Below are positions 1 to 8,642 of a DNA stretch of 16,143 nucleotides, piece by piece (the stretch's first letter is position 1; the number at the start of each line of letters is the position of its first letter). Origin of the DNA: Rhodospirillaceae bacterium CCH5-H10 (GTDB taxonomy: Bacteria; Pseudomonadota; Alphaproteobacteria; Reyranellales; Reyranellaceae); contig LSKJ01000360.1 of NCBI GenBank assembly GCA_001557035.1, positions 1-16,143 of the forward strand, read 5' to 3'. The notes below the pieces were generated by a model. It was not told where the DNA came from and searched no databases. It was given only the letters and a program-made list of their open reading frames with translations. The translations under genes were made by a program, and so were the position numbers.

Positions 1-835
<835 letters not shown>

Positions 836-947
836 CTAAAGACTCTTTTCAGAACGCACTTCTGCAGCGCGAACCACCTTGTCGGTGTCGGTTTATCGCA
901 TAGCGCAACGTTGATGAAAAGCAGTTGCCTTCAGGCTGCAGGCAAAG

Positions 948-971
948 AAAACCCCGCCAAAGCGGGGTTTT
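948..971 (-). terminator. Rho-independent-type terminator after the second TRAP binding protein
   Basis: A perfect 10-bp inverted repeat, AAAACCCCGC / GCGGGGTTTT, is separated by a 4-nt loop. It sits 24 nt past the stop codon of the gene at 996–2102. On the minus strand the GC-rich stem is followed directly by the T run. Because the arms start with A4 and end with T4, it looks bidirectional, although no plus-strand gene enters it. It separates the two TRAP genes transcriptionally. Confidence 0.85.
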
Positions 972-995
972 CCGTACCATCCGGGAGGCCGCGCC

Positions 996-2102
996 TCAGA
1001 GCTTTCCGGCCGCCGACTGACGCGCCATGAAATTGTCGAGCGTGTTCTCGGCCACGCGGAACCAGAGAACCTCCTCGCCGCGGAACGGCTTCCACGTCTC
1101 GAAGATCTTCTTCCACTTCGGGTTCTTCTCGTTCAGCTGCGCGAACACGTCGTTGGTGGCGTTGAAGCACGCTTCGAGGATCTGCGGCGAGAACGGCAGC
1201 AGCTTGGTGCCGGACGCCACCAGTTCGCGAACCGCCTTCGGATTCTGCGCATCGTACTTGGCGAGCATCGACGTATGCGCCTTGGCGGCGGCGGCCTCGA
1301 CGATCGCCTGATACGACTTCGGCAGTTCCGACCACTTGGCGAGGTTCACGTAGGCCGAGAGCTGCGGACCGGCTTCCCACCAGCCGGGATAGTAGTAGTT
1401 GGGCGCAACCTTGTTGAAGCCGAGCTTCTGGTCGTCGTACGGACCGACCCATTCCGCCGCGTCGATCGTGCCCTTTTCCAGCGCCGGGTAGATGTCGCCG
1501 CCGGCGATCTGCTGCGGCACCACGCCGAGCTTCGACAGCACTTCGCCCGCAAAGCCGCTGACGCGGAACTTCAGCCCCTTGAGGTCATCGACCGTCTTGA
1601 TTTCCTTGCGGAACCAGCCGCCCATCTGCGCGCCCGTGTTGCCGCACGGGATCGAGTGGATGTTGTAGTCCTTGAAGAACTCGTTCATCGCTTGGCGACC
1701 ACCGCCCCAGTTCCACCAGGCATCCTGCTGGCGGGCGTTCAGGCCGAACGGCACGGCGCAGTCCAGAGCGAAGGTCAGGTCCTTGCCGACATAGTAGTAG
1801 GACGCCGTGTGGCCCATCTCGACGGTGCCGTTCTGCACGGCGTCGGCGACCTGCAGGCCGGGGACGATCTCGCCCGCGGCGAACAGGCGGATCTGGAACT
1901 TGCCGTCCGTCGCGTCGGATACGTACTTCGTGAACAGCTCACCCGAACCGAAGATCGTGTCGAGGGCCTTCGGGAAGCTCGACGCCATGCGCCACTTCAA
2001 CTCGGGCGACGACTGCGCGATGGCCGGCGCGGCCAGCGTACCTGTGGCGGCGACCGCAGCCGTGCCGATGCCGGCCGTGCGGATGAATTTACGACGTTGC
2101 AT
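996..2102 (-). CDS. TRAP transporter substrate-binding protein, TakP/DctP-like
   Basis: This complete 368-aa periplasmic solute receptor of a TRAP transporter has the usual length for the family. The twin-arginine signal MQRRKFIRTAGIGT is followed by an alanine-rich hydrophobic segment and a likely cleavage after APAIA (about residue 29). The mature sequence shows [58 protein letters not shown]-type pocket residues as [57 protein letters not shown] and [12 protein letters not shown]. This pattern matches the TakP/FcbT1-like group that binds 2-oxo or hydroxy acids together with sodium. The ATG has a GGAG site 7 nt upstream. It is a tandem paralogue of the gene at 1–823 and is separated from it by a terminator. 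DctQ/DctM-type membrane partners are absent from the window, so whether it uses a permease beyond the left edge or elsewhere is unknown. Confidence 0.93.
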   Translation of the reverse strand: MQRRKFIRTAGIGTAAVAATGTLAAPAIAQSSPELKWRMASSFPKALDTIFGSGELFTKYVSDATDGKFQIRLFAAGEIVPGLQVADAVQNGTVEMGHTASYYYVGKDLTFALDCAVPFGLNARQQDAWWNWGGGRQAMNEFFKDYNIHSIPCGNTGAQMGGWFRKEIKTVDDLKGLKFRVSGFAGEVLSKLGVVPQQIAGGDIYPALEKGTIDAAEWVGPYDDQKLGFNKVAPNYYYPGWWEAGPQLSAYVNLAKWSELPKSYQAIVEAAAAKAHTSMLAKYDAQNPKAVRELVASGTKLLPFSPQILEACFNATNDVFAQLNEKNPKWKKIFETWKPFRGEEVLWFRVAENTLDNFMARQSAAGKL

Positions 2103-2192
2103 GCAATTACTCCGAACGCGTGTTGCAGGTCGGCACGGAGTGCCGCCCGAATTGCGCGGCTTATGACACGCGGGGGCGGAGGGGCGAAAGGT

Positions 2193-2999
2193 TCAACGCA
2201 TGAGCAATAAGGTGAGCGCCAATGCGCCCACTGCAATGCGGTACCAGGCGAAAACGGTGAAGCCGTGGCGGCTGATGAAACGCACGAAGGCGCGGACCAC
2301 CAGCATCGCCGACACGAATGCCGCAACGAAGCCCAGCGCAATGATACCGCCATGCTCCCAGCTCAGAGACGACCAGTTCTTGTAGAGATCGTAGACGGTG
2401 GCACCCAGCATCGTGGGCATCGCCAGGAAGAATGAGAACTCGGCCGCCGTCGCACGATCAACGCGGAAAGCCCGCGCGCCCATGATGGTAGCCCCCGCCC
2501 TCGAGACACCGGGAATCATCGCGAGGCACTGGCAGAGGCCGATGTACAAAGCGGTCTTGAGGTCGACATCATCCAACGTCTTGATGCGCGGCCGCTGCGC
2601 AAAGCGCTCGATCAGCAGGATCGCGATACCGCCGACGATCAGCGCAATGGCCACCACCCACGGGCTGAACAACACGGACTTGATATATTTGTGCGCCGCC
2701 ACGCCCACGATGGCCGCCGGCAGGAAGGCCACGGCGATGGCGGCGGCGAAGCGAATGGCCCGCTTGTCGCGCTGCAGGACTCCTTCGACCGTGGTCCAGA
2801 TCTTCGCGCGATAGAGCAGGCAGACCGCAAGGATCGCACCGAGCTGGATCACGATCTCGAAGACCTTGCCGGGCGGCCCCTGGAAGTGGAGCACCTCCTC
2901 GGCGAGGATGATATGGCCCGTCGAGGAAACGGGCAGGAACTCGGTGAGACCTTCGACAACGCCGATCAGCAGCGCCTTCCAGATCAGCGTCAGGTCCAT
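2193..2999 (-). CDS. uppP: Undecaprenyl-diphosphatase UppP (BacA)
   Basis: This 268-aa polytopic inner-membrane enzyme dephosphorylates undecaprenyl pyrophosphate to the monophosphate, recycling the lipid carrier of peptidoglycan and other envelope polymers; it can also confer bacitracin tolerance. Both family signatures are present: EGLTEFLPVSSTGHIIL near residues 16–32, with the essential Glu, Ser and His, and PGVSRAGATIMGA near the middle, carrying the catalytic-region Arg. Several hydrophobic segments follow, and the length is typical. The ATG lies 2 nt past the parC stop, and its AAGGA ribosome site (3006–3010) is inside the last parC codons with 6-nt spacing. The two genes are therefore probably cotranscribed and translationally coupled. 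Confidence 0.96.
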   Translation of the reverse strand: MDLTLIWKALLIGVVEGLTEFLPVSSTGHIILAEEVLHFQGPPGKVFEIVIQLGAILAVCLLYRAKIWTTVEGVLQRDKRAIRFAAAIAVAFLPAAIVGVAAHKYIKSVLFSPWVVAIALIVGGIAILLIERFAQRPRIKTLDDVDLKTALYIGLCQCLAMIPGVSRAGATIMGARAFRVDRATAAEFSFFLAMPTMLGATVYDLYKNWSSLSWEHGGIIALGFVAAFVSAMLVVRAFVRFISRHGFTVFAWYRIAVGALALTLLLMR

Positions 3000-3001
3000 T
3001 C

Positions 3002-5242
3002 TCAGTCCTTAAATCGTTTGGCCCGCGGCCAGCCCTTCTCCGGCATGCGCCCCGCCTGCGCGCGCTCGCCCCGCCAGAACTTCAGTTCGCTCGCCGGGAT
3101 GGTGCGGTTGCCCCACGGCAGTCCCTCGGAGAGCACGAAGGCCTGTGCATCCGACAACTGGTCGCCCTTCGACTTCTGTAGCAGCACGCCGCGGCCACGG
3201 CCCATCTCGGGGACCTGGTCGATCGGGAAGATCAGCAGCTTGCGACCCTCGCTCAGCACGGCCACCGAGTTCGCCCCTTCGGGCACGATGGCGAAGGCCT
3301 GGGCCTTCTCCTTGTCCGCGAGCGTGAGGACGCCCTTGCCGTTCTTGGTCTGCGCCACGACCTCGTCTTCGGGCACGATGAAGCCGCGCCCGGCATCCGA
3401 GGCGACCAGGAACTTGCGGCCGCCCTTCAGCACTTCGAGTTGGACGATGTCCTGGTCGTTGCCCAGTTCGATCATCAGCCGGATCGGCTCGCCATGACCG
3501 CGCGCGCTCGGCAGGCGGTCGCAGCCGATCGTGTAGAAACGGCCGTTGGTGGCGAACACCAGGATCTTGTCGGTCGACTGGGCGTGAACCGCGAAGCGCG
3601 CCGAATCGCCTTCCTTGTACTTGAGTTCGCCGGCCGCCTTCTCATCGAGATGGCCCTTGGCGGCGCGGATCCAGCCCTTTTCGGAAAGCACGATGGTCAC
3701 CGGCTCGCGCTCGACGAAATCGTCCATCGTGTGCTCGATCTCGGCCGGCGCATCAGCCAGCTCGGTGCGGCGACGACCGAGTTCGGTCTTGCCGCCGAAC
3801 TTCTTCCTGGTCTCGCGCACCTCGTCGGCGATCGCGTCCCACTGCAGCTCTTCGCTCTTCAGAAGCGCCTTGAGGTCCTTGCGCTCGCCGCTCAGCTTCT
3901 TGTGCTCGCCGCGGATCTCGAATTCCTCGAGCCGGCGCAGGGCGCGCAGGCGCATGTTCAGGATCGACTCGGCCTGCAGGTCGGTGAGCCCGAACGCCTT
4001 GATCATCTTGGGCTTGGGCTCGTCTTCCTCGCGGATGATCTTGATCAGCTTGTCGAGGTTCAGATAGGCGATCAGGTAGCCGTCAAGGATCTCCAGACGG
4101 CGCTCGATCGCGGCCAGCCGGAAGGTCGAGCGGCGAACCAGCACCTCGCGCCGGTGATCGAGAAAGGCCTGCAGCGCCTCGCGCAGGTCCATCACGCGCG
4201 GCGTGTTGTCCTTGTCGAGGACGTTGAGGTTCAGCGGAAAGCGAGTCTCGAGGTCGCTGAGCTTGAAGAGCTGCTCCATCAGCAGCTCGGCCGGGACGTT
4301 GCCGGTCTTCGGTTCGAGCACGATGCGCACGTCGTCGGCCGACTCGTCGCGCACGTCCTCGAGGATCGGCAGCTTCTTGGCGTTGATGATCTCGGCGATC
4401 CGCTCGATCAGCCGGCCCTTCTGGACCTGATAGGGGATTTCGGTGACGACGATGCGGTACTGGCCGCGCGGCAGCTGCTCGACTTCCCACTTGGCGCGCA
4501 GCCGGAAGGCGCCACGGCCGGTCTTGTAGGCTTCGACGATCGACTCGCGCGGCTCCACGAGGATTCCGCCGGTCGGGAAGTCCGGACCCTTGACCAGGTC
4601 GACCAGCGTCTCGATCCGCGAGTTCGGCGTCTTGATGAGATGCAGCAGCGCATCGCACAGCTCGCCGACATTGTGCGGCGGGATCGATGTCGCCATGCCG
4701 ACGGCGATGCCGGCGGCGCCATTGGCCAGCAGGTTCGGGAACCCGCCGGGCAGCACGATCGGTTCCTCGGTCGAACCGTCGTAGTTGGGCCGGAAGTCGA
4801 CGGCGTTCTCGTCGATGCCGCCCAGCAGCGCCTCGGCCACCTCGGTGAGGCGCGCCTCGGTGTAACGCATCGCGGCAGGGTTATCGCCGTCGATGTTACC
4901 GAAGTTGCCCTGCCCCTCGATCAGCGGATAGCGCGCGGCGAATTCCTGGGCGAGGCGCACCAGCGCGTCGTAGATCGACTGGTCGCCGTGCGGGTGATAC
5001 TGGCCGATCACGTCGCCGACGACGCGGGCGCTCTTCTTGAAGGCGCTGTTCGGATCGAGCCGAAGCTGGCGCATCGCGTACATCAGGCGGCGGTGCACGG
5101 GCTTCAGCCCGTCGCGCACGTCCGGCAGCGATCGCGACATGATGGTGGACAGCGCATAGGACAGGTAGCGCTCGGAGAGCGCCTGCCCGAATTGCACCGG
5201 CTTTACCTCGGCCAGTTGGACGACGTTGTTGCGCTTTGCCAT
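3002..5242 (-). CDS. parC: DNA topoisomerase IV subunit A (ParC)
   Basis: This 746-aa type II topoisomerase A subunit, with ParE, decatenates daughter chromosomes. The N-terminal breakage–reunion domain shows [20 protein letters not shown] and [12 protein letters not shown] (residues 27–57), [17 protein letters not shown] (83–99) and the catalytic-tyrosine motif [11 protein letters not shown] with Tyr127. ParC is preferred over GyrA because of its length (E. coli ParC is 752 aa, GyrA 875), the lack of a proper GyrA box in the C-terminal beta-pinwheel (only a degenerate [13 protein letters not shown]), and its position after recO. In the quinolone-interacting helix, the residue aligned with GyrA Ser83 is Gln88, while the Asp87 equivalent (Asp92) is kept. 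The ribosome site before the ATG is weak. Transcription probably comes from recO, 54 bp upstream, and continues into uppP. Confidence 0.96.
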   Translation of the reverse strand: MAKRNNVVQLAEVKPVQFGQALSERYLSYALSTIMSRSLPDVRDGLKPVHRRLMYAMRQLRLDPNSAFKKSARVVGDVIGQYHPHGDQSIYDALVRLAQEFAARYPLIEGQGNFGNIDGDNPAAMRYTEARLTEVAEALLGGIDENAVDFRPNYDGSTEEPIVLPGGFPNLLANGAAGIAVGMATSIPPHNVGELCDALLHLIKTPNSRIETLVDLVKGPDFPTGGILVEPRESIVEAYKTGRGAFRLRAKWEVEQLPRGQYRIVVTEIPYQVQKGRLIERIAEIINAKKLPILEDVRDESADDVRIVLEPKTGNVPAELLMEQLFKLSDLETRFPLNLNVLDKDNTPRVMDLREALQAFLDHRREVLVRRSTFRLAAIERRLEILDGYLIAYLNLDKLIKIIREEDEPKPKMIKAFGLTDLQAESILNMRLRALRRLEEFEIRGEHKKLSGERKDLKALLKSEELQWDAIADEVRETRKKFGGKTELGRRRTELADAPAEIEHTMDDFVEREPVTIVLSEKGWIRAAKGHLDEKAAGELKYKEGDSARFAVHAQSTDKILVFATNGRFYTIGCDRLPSARGHGEPIRLMIELGNDQDIVQLEVLKGGRKFLVASDAGRGFIVPEDEVVAQTKNGKGVLTLADKEKAQAFAIVPEGANSVAVLSEGRKLLIFPIDQVPEMGRGRGVLLQKSKGDQLSDAQAFVLSEGLPWGNRTIPASELKFWRGERAQAGRMPEKGWPRAKRFKD

Positions 5243-5296
5243 GGACCAGACTGACGAGGGGTAAGGACCGCAGTTCGAGCCACGGCCGTGATTATT

Positions 5297-6013
5297 CTAG
5301 CGTTGGAGCGATTCCATAAATCTCGACCGTGCGGGAGGCAAGGGCTTGTTGTGCGGCCAAAACACGTGCCGTTCGAGGAAAAAGCCCGTCAGATCGAGTC
5401 CCTGCCGCAGTTCCTCGTCATCGGCCGGCAACCCGCCAGTGGATAGAAATGCCGGCAGGGCCAGCAGCTTCTCCTTGTAGGGGCCGGCGGCCTCGCGGCA
5501 GACGGCCCGCCCGGTCCGGGGCGAGACGAAGGCCAGGTTGTCGATCGAGCCGGTGGCGGCGCATTTCTCCAGGTCGAGCCCGAAGCCCAGCTCCTGCAGC
5601 AGGCCCAGTTCCAGCCGGACGTAGATGGTCGGCCATCCCGGATGCCCGAGCGAGCCCAGGAAGGCCCGGAATCCATCGAACATGGCCGGATGGGGCTCGC
5701 GCTCCGGCAAGGCGGCATCGATGACGGCACAGGCCGCCGCCAGCCCCGCCAGTTCGGTGGCATCGTCCATTGCGCGCGCCGCATGCGGCTCGCGCAGTTC
5801 GCCCGAATAATTGCCGAGTTGCTCGGGGAGGCGTCCCCGCCAGCCGACCTCGACCAGATTGCCGGATTGCCAGACCGGACGGGCGCGGCGCGAGATGCCG
5901 CCCGGCACGAAGCCCGAATGGCGTCCGTGGTCGCGCGTCAGCAGCGACACGACGAGGCCGGTTTCCCCGTGAGCCCGCGCCGCGAGTACGATGCCTTCGT
6001 CGCTCCAGTCCAT
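5297..6013 (-). CDS. recO: DNA repair protein RecO
   Basis: This 238-aa RecFOR-pathway mediator helps load RecA onto SSB-coated single-stranded DNA. The chosen start at 6011–6013 gives MDWSDEGIVLAARAHGETGL, the usual beginning of the RecO OB-fold. An open frame continues 76 codons further upstream, but that part lacks RecO character and would run under the divergent phoD gene. The OB-fold covers about residues 1–80, including SLLTRDHGRHSGFVPGG. The helical C-terminal domain contains ELGFGLDLEKCAATG and FVSPRTGRAVCREAAGPY. Only two cysteines remain of the four-cysteine zinc site seen in some RecO proteins, so zinc binding is unlikely. Length is normal (about 240 aa). recO lies 54 bp upstream of parC on the same strand, as often seen in alphaproteobacteria. 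Confidence 0.92.
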   Translation of the reverse strand: MDWSDEGIVLAARAHGETGLVVSLLTRDHGRHSGFVPGGISRRARPVWQSGNLVEVGWRGRLPEQLGNYSGELREPHAARAMDDATELAGLAAACAVIDAALPEREPHPAMFDGFRAFLGSLGHPGWPTIYVRLELGLLQELGFGLDLEKCAATGSIDNLAFVSPRTGRAVCREAAGPYKEKLLALPAFLSTGGLPADDEELRQGLDLTGFFLERHVFWPHNKPLPPARSRFMESLQR

Positions 6014-6056
6014 GGGCCTGTATGCCGCGTCCGCGGAAATCGCGCTAGGTTGGGCC

Positions 6057-7610
6057 GTGACCAAACCAGGATTTCGGCGGCGGGCGATGCTGGGCGCAGG
6101 CGCGTTCGCCGCCCTGCCCCATCGCGTCTTTGCCCAGACCGGATCCGCCAGCCGCCCGCAGCTGCTGCAGGGCGTGCAGTCCGGCGACATTGGCGGCGAT
6201 GGCGCGACCTTGTGGAGCCGGTCCGACCGGCCGGCGCGCATGATCGTCGAGTATGCGACGACGGAGAGCTTTGCCGGCGCGACCCGCCTCCAGGGACCGA
6301 CGGCCCTCGAGGAAACCGGCTACACGTCGCGACTGCGCCTGGCCGGCCTGCCGCAAGGCCAGACGGTTTTCTATCGCATTGCCTATGAAAACCTCGCCGA
6401 CAACACCGCAACGAGCGATTGGGTGACGGGGCGCTTCCGGACTCCTTCGGCCGTTCGGGGCGACCTGAGCTTCGTCTGGTCGGCCGATACGGTCGGCCAG
6501 GGTTGGGGCATCAATCCCGAGATCGGCGGCATGACGATCTACGAGACGATGCGGTCGCTGGCGCCCGACTTCTTCGTGCATTGCGGCGACACGATCTATG
6601 CCGACGATCCGTTGGCGCCGGAGAAGAAGCTGCCGGACGGGCGCGTCTGGAAGAACCTCACGACCGAAGCGAAGTCGAAAGTCGCCGAGACCCTCGCCGA
6701 TTTCCGCGGCAACCATCTCTACAATTTCCTCGACCACAATCTCCGCCGCTTCAACGCCGAGGTCCCGATGATCGCCCTGTGGGACGATCACGACGTGCTC
6801 GACAACTGGTACTGGGAGCGCCGGCTCGACGAGGACCCCCGCTACCGGGAAAAGAGCGTGGGCGTGCTGGCGCAGAAGGCCGAGCGCGCCTTTCGCGAGT
6901 TCATGCCGCTGGCCGACGGGCTCGACGGCACGATGCGCCTGTTCCGCAAGTTCTCGTTCGGCCCGCAGCTCGATCTCTTCCGCCTCGACATGAGGAGCTT
7001 CCGCGCGCCGAACGGTCCCAATCGGCAGGAGGTCGCCGGCCTGAACACGGCGTTCCTCGGCATCGAACAGGTCATCTGGCTGAAGCAGGCGCTCAAGGCC
7101 TCGACCGCGACCTGGAAGATCGTCGCTGCCGACATGCCGCTCGGGCTTGTCGTCTACGACGACTGGCGCCGCAAGTCGGGTTTCGAGGCGATCGCCAATG
7201 CCGACGATGGTCCGCCGCTGGGACGCGAGCTGGAGGTCGCCGATCTCCTGTCGTTCATCAAACGCGAAGACATCCGCAACGTGCACTGGATCACGGCCGA
7301 CGTGCACTATCCCGCCACCCATCGCTACGATCCCGCCCGCGCCGCCTTCACCGACTTCACGCCGTTCTACGAGTTCGTCTCGGGCCCGCTCTGTGCGGGC
7401 GGCTTCGGCCCCAACGCGCTCGACGCTACGTTCGGGCCGCAGGTGGTCTTCCAGAAGGTCCCGCCGACCGGCCGCTTCGATCTCTCGCCGCTCGAAGGCT
7501 CATGCCATTTCGGGCACGTGAAGATCGACGGGAAGTCAGGCGTAATGACAGTCACTCACCGCGACGCCAGTGGCACCGTCATCCATTCGCTCGAATTGAC
7601 ACCGGCATAG
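6057..7610 (+). CDS. phoD: PhoD-like alkaline phosphatase/phosphodiesterase, Tat-exported
   Basis: This is a secreted metallophosphoesterase of the PhoD family, which releases phosphate from mono- or diesters under phosphate limitation. With the GTG start at 6057 the protein has 517 aa and begins with a compact twin-arginine signal (GFRRRAMLGAGAFAALPHRVFA, cleaved before about Gln27). A weak TAGGT precedes this GTG. ATGs at 5991 and 6012 would add 22 or 15 residues and overlap recO, so the start is uncertain. The PhoD N-terminal beta domain (about residues 35–130) includes LQGVQSGDIGGDGATLWSR. The catalytic domain has SADT (Asp144), HCGDTIYADDP (Asp178, Tyr181), LWDDHDVLDNWYW (Asp243–Asp246) and HWITADVHY near residue 410; these are the probable metal ligands. 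It is transcribed opposite to its neighbours and divides the usual era–recO pair. No convincing PHO box was seen in the 43 bp before it. Confidence 0.88.
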   Translation: MTKPGFRRRAMLGAGAFAALPHRVFAQTGSASRPQLLQGVQSGDIGGDGATLWSRSDRPARMIVEYATTESFAGATRLQGPTALEETGYTSRLRLAGLPQGQTVFYRIAYENLADNTATSDWVTGRFRTPSAVRGDLSFVWSADTVGQGWGINPEIGGMTIYETMRSLAPDFFVHCGDTIYADDPLAPEKKLPDGRVWKNLTTEAKSKVAETLADFRGNHLYNFLDHNLRRFNAEVPMIALWDDHDVLDNWYWERRLDEDPRYREKSVGVLAQKAERAFREFMPLADGLDGTMRLFRKFSFGPQLDLFRLDMRSFRAPNGPNRQEVAGLNTAFLGIEQVIWLKQALKASTATWKIVAADMPLGLVVYDDWRRKSGFEAIANADDGPPLGRELEVADLLSFIKREDIRNVHWITADVHYPATHRYDPARAAFTDFTPFYEFVSGPLCAGGFGPNALDATFGPQVVFQKVPPTGRFDLSPLEGSCHFGHVKIDGKSGVMTVTHRDASGTVIHSLELTPA

Positions 7611-7616
7611 ATTGTT

Positions 7617-7704
7617 TGTCGTCCTGAGCGAAGCGAAGGACCTAACGGAACGAACAGACGACTGCGTAACTCGCGTGAGATCCTTCGCTTCGCTCAGGAT
7701 GACA
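7617..7704. repeat. Inverted pair of 27-nt REP-like units (REPIN-like) between convergent genes
   Basis: The left unit is 7617–7643 and the right unit is 7678–7704 in reverse orientation, with a 34-nt spacer; 25 of 27 positions are complementary. Each unit contains the core CCTGAGCGAAGCGAAGG. Each can also fold alone: a 5-bp stem (RTCCT/AGGAY), tandem G·A mismatches, then GCGAAGC (7628–7634; complement at 7687–7693), a sequence known to form an exceptionally stable DNA mini-hairpin. The two differences between the units are G versus A and C versus T at the two ends of that 5-bp stem, so pairing is kept. Very similar intergenic units are, from memory, widespread in GC-rich bacterial genomes. 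The location between the ends of phoD and era would suit a bidirectional transcript boundary, but there is no T run. Confidence 0.85.
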
Positions 7705-7709
7705 GGGAA

Positions 7710-8642
7710 CTAAGACTGATAGTCGAGGCCGATCGTGCGGTAGTGCGACGGATCTTCGGCCCAGCGTTCGCTCACCTTAACGTGCAGGAAGAGATGGACC
7801 TGGCGCTCCAGCATCTGGGAAAGCTCATGACGCGCGCGCGCGCCGATCTGCTTGATGCGCGCGCCGCCCTTGCCGAGGAAGATCGCGCGCTGGCCCTCGC
7901 GCTGGACATGGATGATCTGTTCGACCCGCACGCTGCCATCAGGCCGGTCTTCCCACTTCTCGGTTTCGACCGCGGCCTCGTAGGGCAGTTCCTGGTGAAG
8001 CTGCAGGAAGACCTGCTCTCGCGTCACCTCGGCGGCCAGAAGGCGCAGGGGCAGGTCGGCGGCCTGATCCTCGGGATAAAGGAACGGTCCCGCCGGCACG
8101 GCGAGCGCAAACGCCGCCAGCAGATCGCCGACACCGTCGGCTTTGAGCGCGCTCACCATGAAGGTGCGCTCGAACGGCACGATCGCGTTCAGTTCAGCCG
8201 TGAGGGAAAGCAGCGTCTCGCGTGGCACCAGGTCGATCTTGTTCAGGACCAGGATGCGCGGCGTCTTCGAGTCCTTCAGCCGCTCGGCGATTGCCTTCGT
8301 CTCCTGCCCGACGCCGCGCTCGGCATCGACGACCAGCGCCACCAGGTCGGCATCGTCGGCGCCCTGCCAGGCGGCGGCGACCATGGCGCGCTCCAGCCGG
8401 CGCTTGGCGACACGGAAGATACCGGGCGTGTCGACCAGAATGACCTGCGCCCGGGATGCGCCCTCGCCTGTATCGGGGATGTCGGCCATGGCGATGCCGA
8501 TCACGCGCATGCGCGTCGTCTGCACCTTGGGCGACACGATGCTGACCTTGGAACCGACCAGCCCGTTCACCAGCGTCGATTTTCCAGCGTTCGGCGCGCC
8601 GACGACGGCGACGAACCCGGCCCGCGTTGCAGGCGTGCTCAT
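7710..8642 (-). CDS. era: GTPase Era
   Basis: This 310-aa essential GTPase binds the 3' end of 16S rRNA and guides assembly of the small ribosomal subunit. The GTPase domain shows G1 GAPNAGKST (residues 15–23), the Era switch region SPKVQTTRMRVIG, G3 DTPG and G4 NKID. The C-terminal KH domain follows, with the RNA-binding loop GKGG inside QRAIFLGKGGARIKQIG. Length is typical (about 300 aa). Its ATG overlaps the rnc stop in an ATGA arrangement (4 bp), so translation is probably coupled to RNase III, as in many bacteria. It is the last gene of the minus-strand string; its end faces the end of phoD across the inverted repeat. Confidence 0.97.
   Translation of the reverse strand: MSTPATRAGFVAVVGAPNAGKSTLVNGLVGSKVSIVSPKVQTTRMRVIGIAMADIPDTGEGASRAQVILVDTPGIFRVAKRRLERAMVAAAWQGADDADLVALVVDAERGVGQETKAIAERLKDSKTPRILVLNKIDLVPRETLLSLTAELNAIVPFERTFMVSALKADGVGDLLAAFALAVPAGPFLYPEDQAADLPLRLLAAEVTREQVFLQLHQELPYEAAVETEKWEDRPDGSVRVEQIIHVQREGQRAIFLGKGGARIKQIGARARHELSQMLERQVHLFLHVKVSERWAEDPSHYRTIGLDYQS

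Noticed and set aside
2740..2756. GCGAAGCGAA inside uppP as another copy of the REP-like unit
   Set aside because: Only the central ten bases match, within conserved coding sequence; the flanking stem bases are absent.
3002..5242. GyrA as an alternative to ParC
   Set aside because: Length, missing GyrA box and the recO neighbourhood all favour ParC.
3440..5254. Long plus-strand open frame opposite parC
   Set aside because: It is a compositional shadow of parC; no motif or plausible ribosome site supports it.
5281..5290. Palindrome CACGGCCGTG between recO and parC
   Set aside because: It has no loop for a good hairpin and no T run on the minus strand, so it is not supported as a terminator.
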